A stretch of 6,938 bases of DNA from CAZNVB01 sp964651495 (GTDB lineage: Bacteria; Acidobacteriota; Aminicenantia; Aminicenantales; UBA8522). Shown in pieces: positions 1 to 5,076 of the stretch. Numbering within the stretch: position 1 is the first letter of the stretch; every line of letters starts with the position of its first letter. The stretch covers positions 1 through 6,938 of the forward strand of contig CAZYWP010000142.1 in the NCBI GenBank assembly GCA_964651495.1, written 5' to 3'. A program made the translations under genes and the position numbers. The notes below the pieces were generated by a model. That model had not been told where the DNA came from. It did not search any database and worked only from the letters and a program-made list of their open reading frames with translations.

Positions 1-1
1 C

Positions 2-30
2 TTGCAATCCCTCGCTCTGAACGCTAAAAT
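2..30 (+). promoter_or_regulatory. Putative sigma70-type promoter of the LemA-TPM operon
   Basis: TTGCAA at 2-7 matches the -35 consensus at 4 of 6 positions. TAAAAT at 25-30 matches the -10 consensus at 5 of 6. The spacer is exactly 17 bases. This would start transcription near base 37 and give a short leader of about 40 bases before the LemA start codon. The stretch around it is AT-rich compared with the genes. The assignment rests only on motif match, and the window begins one base before the -35 box, so upstream control sites cannot be seen. Confidence 0.42.
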
Positions 31-78
31 TTTATCCATAGTTGAATATTTAATTTCTGTTGAAAGGAAGGGAAACAC

Positions 79-726
79 ATGACCAACGGAGCAAATCCTC
101 CTGCGACACCGGCGCCGAAGAGAAAATTTGGCCTTGGCCTAGGGTGCCTGGTTGTCGCCATCATCGCTCTCCTCATCCTCGGTACGGCGGTGGTAGGACA
201 GTACAACACCCTGGTTAAGCTTGACCAGCAAGTCCTCCAGTCCTGGGCCCAGGTGGAAAACGTCTATCAACGCCGGGCTGACCTTGTGCCGAACCTTGTC
301 GAGACGGTCAAGGGTGCGGCCAATTTCGAGAAGGAAACGTACACGGCCGTCGCCGAGGCCCGGTCGAAAGTCGGCCAGATCAAGCTCGACGCGAACATGC
401 TGAGCAATCCCGAAGCCTTTGCTCAATTCCAGCAGGCTCAGGACCAGTTGGGTTCGGCGATTTCCCGGCTCCTCGTCGCCGTCGAAAATTACCCCGACCT
501 CAAGGCCACCCAGAATTTCCGCGACCTCCAGGTTCAGCTGGAAGGCACGGAGAATCGAATCACCGTGGAGCGCCAGCGCTTCAATGAGTCCGCTCAGGCT
601 TTCAATACCAAGCGGATGAGCTTCCCGATGGTCCTGGTCGCTCCGCTGTTTGGCTCGCGCTTCGCCGAGAAAGTTTATTTCAAGGCGCTGCCGGGCGCTG
701 AAACAGCCCCAAAAGTTAAGTTCTGA
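79..726 (+). CDS. lemA: LemA family membrane protein
   Basis: This is a 215-residue LemA-family protein, a single-pass membrane protein with a helical-bundle soluble domain. Its biochemical role is still unclear across bacteria. Seen in the sequence: a short Pro- and Lys-rich N-terminus (1-18), a hydrophobic membrane helix at about 19-40, then the family signature. That signature includes RRADLVPNLVETVKG at 65-79, the YPDLKA block at 138-143, LQ.QLEGTENRI at 150-161, and the closing FP..L.APLFG stretch at 182-192. The length is slightly above the usual 185-200 residues because of the N- and C-terminal extensions. The start is supported by an AAGGG-type ribosome site at 68-72, six bases before ATG. 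It is the first gene of a tight operon: the next coding region begins two bases after its stop. The association with TPM-domain proteins is common for this family. The family call is secure; the function is not. Confidence 0.95.
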   Translation: MTNGANPPATPAPKRKFGLGLGCLVVAIIALLILGTAVVGQYNTLVKLDQQVLQSWAQVENVYQRRADLVPNLVETVKGAANFEKETYTAVAEARSKVGQIKLDANMLSNPEAFAQFQQAQDQLGSAISRLLVAVENYPDLKATQNFRDLQVQLEGTENRITVERQRFNESAQAFNTKRMSFPMVLVAPLFGSRFAEKVYFKALPGAETAPKVKF

Positions 727-728
727 AC

Positions 729-1505
729 GTGCCCATCGCTCAACTCCGCCGCGCCGGAATCCCGACTGCTCTTCTACTTTTTTGCTCCGCTCTCTGCTTG
801 ATCGGTGCGGCCGAACTCAAGATCCCTCCTTCCCCTGATCGTTGGGTAACGGATGCGGCCGGCTTTCTGTCACCGGCGGCCGTCCAAGAGTTCGACTCCA
901 AGCTTGAGGCTTATGAACAACAAACCGGCCATCAGGTTCTCGTCTATATCGGGAAAACGACCGAGGGATATCCGATAGAGGACTTTGCGCTCAGAGCGTT
1001 TCAAGCCTGGAGGGTTGGCCGGAAAGGCCTGGATGACGGCCTCGTTCTATTCATCATGACCGAGGACCGGACAATCAGGATTGAAGTCGGCTACGGCCTG
1101 GAAAGCGTCGTTCCGGACATCACTGCCGGCCGCATCATCAACGACATACTGGTCCCCAGGATCCGCGCCGGCGACCAGGACGGGGCGGTGGGGGACGCGG
1201 TGACGGCGATTATGGGGGCGATTTCAGGCACTGAGCCAGCTGCGCACAAGTCGCCAGAAGAGCTTTTTTCAAGATGGAAAGGCAAACTGACCACCCAGAC
1301 CATATTCCTTATCATCGTCATCCTTATTTTCCTGTTCCTCTTTATCACCAATCCCTCATTCGCACTTTGGCTGCTCATTAATATCATGAGTGGCGGGCGC
1401 GGCGGCGGCTCTGGAAGAGGAGGCTGGGGAAGCGGAGGAGGAGGAGGCGGCTTCCGCGGGGGCGGAGGGCGGTCGGGCGGAGGCGGGGCCTCGGGCAGGT
1501 GGTAA
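729..1505 (+). CDS. TPM-domain protein, secreted, membrane-anchored, with Gly-rich tail
   Basis: This is a 258-residue protein with a TPM domain (named after TLP18.3, Psb32 and MOLO-1; formerly DUF477), of the YgcG-like type usually found beside LemA. An N-terminal hydrophobic signal segment spans about 11-28. The TPM domain covers about 36-165, with the motifs W39-VTDAAGFLS-48, LDDGLVLFI at 101-109, IEVGYGLE at 118-125, and the D130-ITAGRII region followed by RAGDQDGAV at 146-154. A membrane helix lies at about 191-218. A low-complexity tail of Gly with Ser, Arg and Trp fills 221-258. The domain should therefore sit outside the cytoplasm. Plant TLP18.3 has been reported as an acid phosphatase, but activity in bacterial homologues is not established. 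The start is GTG, two bases after the LemA stop and without a clear ribosome site, so translation probably depends on coupling to LemA. No better start lies ahead of the signal segment. Confidence 0.92.
   Translation: MPIAQLRRAGIPTALLLFCSALCLIGAAELKIPPSPDRWVTDAAGFLSPAAVQEFDSKLEAYEQQTGHQVLVYIGKTTEGYPIEDFALRAFQAWRVGRKGLDDGLVLFIMTEDRTIRIEVGYGLESVVPDITAGRIINDILVPRIRAGDQDGAVGDAVTAIMGAISGTEPAAHKSPEELFSRWKGKLTTQTIFLIIVILIFLFLFITNPSFALWLLINIMSGGRGGGSGRGGWGSGGGGGGFRGGGGRSGGGGASGRW
1458..1495 (+). other. Possible G-quadruplex in the Gly-rich coding tail
   Basis: Five runs of three or more G lie on the coding strand at 1458-1462, 1467-1469, 1475-1477, 1485-1488 and 1493-1495, with loops of 4, 5, 7 and 4 bases. 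This meets the usual G3+N1-7 pattern and would be present in the mRNA, about 10 bases before the ribosome site of the next gene. It may only be a by-product of GGG and GGC glycine codons. Confidence 0.4.
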
Positions 1506-1509
1506 GGAG
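1504..1509 (+). promoter_or_regulatory. Ribosome binding site overlapping the upstream stop codon
   Basis: AAGGAG begins within the TAA stop of the preceding gene and lies eight bases before the ATG at 1518. It fixes this ATG as the start of the small TPM protein and suggests that ribosomes finishing the upstream gene can re-initiate here. Confidence 0.6.
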
Positions 1510-1517
1510 AGAGGACC

Positions 1518-1973
1518 ATGGCTTGGATGCATCGCCGCGGGCTTCTTCAGCGCATCGAAATCGAGCGGGTAAAGAAGGCCATCGAGGAGGCGGAAAAACA
1601 GACTTCGGGAGAAATCGTGGTCTCGGTCGCTCGCTTTTTCTGGGGGCGGGTGCGGCCGGCGGCCGAACGAGCCTTCAAGAGGCTTGGGATGACACGGACG
1701 CGGCACCGCAACGGGATCCTGTATTTCATCGTGCCCGCCCGGAGGCGTTTTATCATTCTCGGCGACAAGGGCATCCATGCCAAGGTCGGCCAGGAGTTCT
1801 GGGACAGCATCGCGACCGCGATGTCAGAGGATTTTAAGAAGGGGAACTTTACGGACGGCCTTCTCCGGGGAATTGAGACTGCCGCCCGAGGGCTGGCCGC
1901 CTATTTCCCTTATGACGCGACGAAGGATATGAACGAACTCTCCGACGACATCGATATTGCAGAGCCGCGCTGA
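1518..1973 (+). CDS. Small cytoplasmic TPM-domain protein
   Basis: This 151-residue protein is the second TPM-domain product of the operon. It has no signal peptide, no membrane helix and no Gly-rich tail, so it is expected in the cytoplasm. Visible family features: an N-terminal helix (about 9-28), TSGEIVV at 29-35, the TRHRNGILYF segment at 61-70 followed by a beta strand, the LGDKGIHAKVG motif at 81-91, and FKKGNFTDGL at 106-115 leading into the last helix. The C-terminus is acidic (DMNELSDDIDIAEP). The length is typical of the short TPM proteins that accompany LemA. It is preceded by a good ribosome site and separated from the upstream gene by 12 bases. A metal-binding or phosphatase role is possible by analogy with TLP18.3 but cannot be shown from the sequence. 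Confidence 0.88.
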   Translation: MAWMHRRGLLQRIEIERVKKAIEEAEKQTSGEIVVSVARFFWGRVRPAAERAFKRLGMTRTRHRNGILYFIVPARRRFIILGDKGIHAKVGQEFWDSIATAMSEDFKKGNFTDGLLRGIETAARGLAAYFPYDATKDMNELSDDIDIAEPR

Positions 1974-2062
1974 TCCCGGGAAAATTCCTGCTTCCAGTTT
2001 GATCCGAGCTTCGCTGATGAGGCTAATATATCAGAAGATACGAGTCTTGCCTGGCCCGTTCC

Positions 2063-3979
2063 TCACTTGAACACGGCGAGCTTTTTGATCTCCTGGAGAG
2101 CGGCGACGGCGGCGTCGTAATCGCCCTGGCCGTAGGCAACATCCAGGTCCTTGAGGAACAGCGAGAGCTTCCAGGCCGTGTAGGTGTTGGGAGTCGTCTC
2201 CAGCACATCCGGAGTCCCGCCCCTCTTCAGCCAGCGCAGGTCGCCGGCGAATTCCTTGCCGCTCTTATCTGCGCTGTCGGCGAGCAGGATGGCGCTGGCC
2301 AGCTTGCCGAAATACTCCCGCAGATCGAGATATTGAAGCTCTCTCGCCACATCCTGGGCATAGCGACGATAATTCTCCGGCCCGGTCGTCAGGGCGGCTT
2401 TCAGGCATTCGGGCATGGCAAACGATTTTAAGTCGGACATCGCCGCCATCAGTTTTTCGTTGGCCGCCTTGGCCTTCGGCAGGACATCAGTCAGATAAAA
2501 GGCCGACAGCTTGTCGGGGTCGAACTCGATCTTTTTGGCCCGCTCGTCGCGGACAGCCGTCACGCGGACGGGCACGGAGCTGCCGGCCGGATAGACCTCC
2601 CAGCGGTCGAAGAATCCGTTGCGGTCGGTGTCGAACATCCGGACCTCGCCGATCACACCCAAACCGCTGAAGTTGCCGATCTGAAGCCAGCCTTCTTCGG
2701 CACCGAACAGATGAATCCTTTTATCCACATCGCTGTAATACAGCTCCCGCTTCGAGGCCGGTTTCCCCATCCACTCGCGGCGGACGTTCCATTTTTGGTT
2801 CGGCCCTCCAGTGTTCTCCATGAACCGGCGCTCCCAGACCCAGAACACCCCCTCCCACCGCCAGTCTTCCAGCTTGTAGTCGGCGAACCCGATGGCCGTG
2901 GTATCATCCACATTTTCATGCCAGGTGAACCCGGTCTCGCGGGCTTGGTAGCTGTCGGCCACCGCCCGCATATCCTTCCAGGGGATGACCTTGGTGACCT
3001 GGGGAGGACGCTTTTTCAGGTTGACGTGCTCCATGCCCGGAAATTGATACGGTGCCTTGCCAACGAGGTTGAACCCGAAATCGTAATGAAGCGGCCGCTC
3101 CTTGGAGCTCCCCTTGTCGATATCGAAGCTGTAGCGGATGTTGACGACGCCCATGTCCCCCATCGCTTTTTCCCACGTCCGGTTGTAAGCGCTGTTGGCG
3201 TAATCCGGGTCGACGGCGGGGTCGTAGCCGAGGGGTACGGCGCTCACCCTCACCACGGTTTCGCTGAACCCGTCTCCGTCCGTGTCATAAAATGAGAACG
3301 GGCATTCCGAAATCGGCGACCAGGTGCCTTCCAGAGGGTTGAATTTGTTCATGTAGAAGATGTTGTCGCCGTAAGGGTCGCTCTCGAAATAGCTTTCGCC
3401 GCCATACTCGTAGCCCCGCAGGCTCCACATGATGCTGTCGTCATCGACATCGATTCCAAACCAGGCATAGTTCAGCCGGCCCTTGTCGAAATAGCGGATG
3501 TCCATCTCATCGGGGTCGTTATCTCCGTCGAGGTCCTGGTAATCCACCAACCGGTCGGCCAGGCCGTCGCGGTCCCAATCGGCGACGTAACAGTCCGAAT
3601 CTTTATCCCCGCCCTGCCTGATGCTCCCGTCTTCATCATCATCGAGGACCCAGACGACGGCATCGAACTCTTTATCCGAGCGGTTGGCGAGATGCTCCGA
3701 GCGGACGAGCATCTTTCCTGCCCCCTCGCCCTCTTCGACGATGAAGCTCTCGCCCGGCTTGAGGGCCGCTGCTCTCGACCACCAGGATTTCGTTTTCAGG
3801 TCGGGGAAGACGCCAGCTTTCGTCAGGGCCGTCTCCTTTATCCACCAGGGGCCCTGCAAATCTTCCCCCGCGTTAAGAGGTTTATCGGCCGTCGAAACTC
3901 CCATTATGACGGCCAAGCTGGCGGCCACGACTGAAATCAATAGCCAGCGTACTCCACGGATCATTCTCATTTCCGCCAT
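2063..3979 (-). CDS. Exported protein of unknown family with Asp-rich calcium-loop-like motifs
   Basis: I do not recognise this family. The ATG at 3979 gives 638 residues. Longer readings starting at 3982 or 4018 are possible, but AGGAG at 3986-3990 sits six bases from 3979. The N-terminus looks like a Sec signal: Arg-containing n-region, hydrophobic 11-28, possible cleavage after A31 (STA). The first half carries Asp-rich turns: VLDDDEDGSI (111-120), DWDRDGLAD (134-142), DLDGDNDPDE (149-158), DVDDDS (177-182) and DTDGDGFSE (232-240). A further one is DTDRNGFFD (450-458). Three fit the EF-hand/dockerin-like pattern DxDx(D/N)Gxx(D/E), which suggests structural calcium binding outside the cell. 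The middle is Trp-rich (for example W373, W375, W380, W382). The last 140 residues look helical and lack these loops. There is no anchor, sorting signal or catalytic motif I can name. It lies 62 bases downstream of the oxidoreductase gene on the same strand, so it may share its transcript. Its function is unknown. Confidence 0.85.
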   Translation of the reverse strand: MAEMRMIRGVRWLLISVVAASLAVIMGVSTADKPLNAGEDLQGPWWIKETALTKAGVFPDLKTKSWWSRAAALKPGESFIVEEGEGAGKMLVRSEHLANRSDKEFDAVVWVLDDDEDGSIRQGGDKDSDCYVADWDRDGLADRLVDYQDLDGDNDPDEMDIRYFDKGRLNYAWFGIDVDDDSIMWSLRGYEYGGESYFESDPYGDNIFYMNKFNPLEGTWSPISECPFSFYDTDGDGFSETVVRVSAVPLGYDPAVDPDYANSAYNRTWEKAMGDMGVVNIRYSFDIDKGSSKERPLHYDFGFNLVGKAPYQFPGMEHVNLKKRPPQVTKVIPWKDMRAVADSYQARETGFTWHENVDDTTAIGFADYKLEDWRWEGVFWVWERRFMENTGGPNQKWNVRREWMGKPASKRELYYSDVDKRIHLFGAEEGWLQIGNFSGLGVIGEVRMFDTDRNGFFDRWEVYPAGSSVPVRVTAVRDERAKKIEFDPDKLSAFYLTDVLPKAKAANEKLMAAMSDLKSFAMPECLKAALTTGPENYRRYAQDVARELQYLDLREYFGKLASAILLADSADKSGKEFAGDLRWLKRGGTPDVLETTPNTYTAWKLSLFLKDLDVAYGQGDYDAAVAALQEIKKLAVFK

Positions 3980-3985
3980 CATCAG

Positions 3986-3990
3986 CTCCT
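3986..3990 (-). promoter_or_regulatory. Ribosome binding site that sets the start of the Asp-loop protein
   Basis: On the minus strand AGGAG is followed by CTG and two consecutive ATG codons. The second ATG, at 3979, is six bases away and better spaced than the first, at 3982, which is three bases away. The ATG at 4018 lies upstream of this site and inside the palindromic element, so it is unlikely to be used. Confidence 0.65.
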
Positions 3991-3998
3991 TTCTCAAC

Positions 3999-4022
3999 AA
4001 AAATAGGACCGTCCCCATTTTT
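3999..4022. repeat. Imperfect palindrome, possible REP-like dispersed element
   Basis: The core GGACcGTCC at 4006-4014 is symmetric about 4010. It is flanked by AAAAAT (3999-4004) and ATTTTT (4017-4022), which also pair, leaving a small asymmetric bulge. The overall form, A-run, GGACCGTCCCC, T-run, resembles short dispersed palindromes seen between genes in many bacterial genomes, some linked to RAYT (Y1-type) transposases. It fills much of the 62-base gap between two co-directional genes. The minus-strand T-run after a G/C core could also weaken transcription into the next gene, but the hairpin is poor. Whether it is repeated cannot be judged from one copy. Confidence 0.4.
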
Positions 4023-4041
4023 TCATTTTCTAGGAATTCTG

Positions 4042-5076
4042 TTACTTTTTCAGGGTAATTTCGCGGCCGCTGCGCGAGGACTCATAGGCGGCGAGCGCCG
4101 CGGCCACGGCCTGGCGTCCGTCCCATCCGGTCACCGGCGGCTTTCGTTTCTCGCGGATGGCATCCACGAATCCCTGGGCGTGCCGACTGAATGACTGCAG
4201 GCGGACGGGGTCCAAAAATCCTTTCCCCGCCCAGTCCACCGGCGCCTGTTTGGCCGCCACTTCCCATTTGCCGCTGGTGTTGATGAGCAGCTCGCCGTAG
4301 GCGTCAAGGTCCATGAGGCCCTTGTCGCCGACGATCATGGCCGAGAACTCGCGTCTGGGGAAGGACGGAGGCGGCAGCTCACCCGAGCTCCACAGCGTCA
4401 CGACGGCGCCGTCGGTCATGGTCATTAACACCATGGAAGAGGCTTCGACGACGGCGTTGGGGTCCATGTTCATGCACTTGCCGTAAACTGTGGCGTACTC
4501 GGCGCCGGTCAGCCAGCGGATGCGGTCGAAGCAGTGGATAGCGTGCCCGAACAGGATCCCCAGGTTCTCTTTATCGCTCTGCCACTTGGGGAATTTCACC
4601 AGGCCGCCGGCGAGAAGATGGAAATCGATGATCTGGCGGACCCGGCCGATGGCGCCCTGAAGGATCAGCTCCTTGGCCTTGAGGTTGCAGTCGCGGCTGC
4701 GCTGGGAGAAGACGATCGAGACGAGGACTCCCTTCTCCTCCGCCCGGCGGATGATCTGATCGCAAAGCTCCACCGTGTGGGCCATCGGCTTTTCGATCAT
4801 GACGTGCTTGCCGGCGGCGATGGCGGCCAGCGCCTGCTCGCCATGGAGGAAGTGGGGGGTCTCGATAAACACCGCCGCAATGTCATCGCGGGAGAGAATG
4901 CCGTCCAGCGACGTCTCCGCGGCGATGCCGTACTTGGCGGCCACCTGAGGGGCAGTCTCGGGATTGGCGTCGTAGACTGCCCTCATCGCCGCGCCCTTGA
5001 CGAATTTCGCAATTGTCTCGACCTGCGTTTTGCCCATGAACCCGCAGCCGATGACGCCGATGCCGATGTCGCTCAT
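4042..5076 (-). CDS. Gfo/Idh/MocA family NAD(P)-dependent oxidoreductase
   Basis: This 344-residue enzyme belongs to the Gfo/Idh/MocA family, which oxidises or reduces sugars, inositols and related polyols with NAD(P). The N-terminal Rossmann fold shows GCGFMG at 10-15 (GxGxxG) and the EKP motif at 95-97, with K97 the expected catalytic and cofactor-contacting lysine. The C-terminal alpha/beta domain spans about 125-344. H181 in GHAIHCFDRIRWLTG fits the conserved active-site histidine. The aspartate usually four residues earlier (DxxxH) is replaced by G177, with a His at 178. Length is normal for the family and no signal peptide is present, so it is cytoplasmic. The substrate cannot be predicted. 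Its ATG overlaps the TGA of the nitrilase-like gene (ATGA). AGGAGG at 5081-5086, inside that gene, serves as ribosome site, so translation of the two is probably coupled. The next gene on this strand starts 62 bases beyond the stop. Confidence 0.93.
   Translation of the reverse strand: MSDIGIGVIGCGFMGKTQVETIAKFVKGAAMRAVYDANPETAPQVAAKYGIAAETSLDGILSRDDIAAVFIETPHFLHGEQALAAIAAGKHVMIEKPMAHTVELCDQIIRRAEEKGVLVSIVFSQRSRDCNLKAKELILQGAIGRVRQIIDFHLLAGGLVKFPKWQSDKENLGILFGHAIHCFDRIRWLTGAEYATVYGKCMNMDPNAVVEASSMVLMTMTDGAVVTLWSSGELPPPSFPRREFSAMIVGDKGLMDLDAYGELLINTSGKWEVAAKQAPVDWAGKGFLDPVRLQSFSRHAQGFVDAIREKRKPPVTGWDGRQAVAAALAAYESSRSGREITLKK

Noticed and set aside
1091..1519. Minus-strand proline-rich open frame opposite the TPM gene
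   Set aside because: The Pro runs are simply the complement of the Gly codons in the TPM tail.
2014..2034. CTGAT/ATCAG inverted repeat between the convergent operons as a shared terminator
   Set aside because: The stem is only five base pairs with an 11-base loop and has no T-run on either strand.
2711..3295. Plus-strand open frame of 194 codons opposite the Asp-loop gene
   Set aside because: Antisense shadow; its composition reflects the reverse complement of Asp- and Trp-rich coding sequence and there is no convincing start signal.
3980..4018. Longer N-terminus for the Asp-loop protein from ATG at 4018
   Set aside because: That ATG lies inside the palindromic element and upstream of a well-placed ribosome site serving the ATG at 3979; the extension would also spoil the signal peptide.
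3999..4041. Rho-independent terminator after the Gfo/Idh gene
   Set aside because: The symmetric core has almost no room for a loop, leaving about three base pairs; the T-run alone is not enough.
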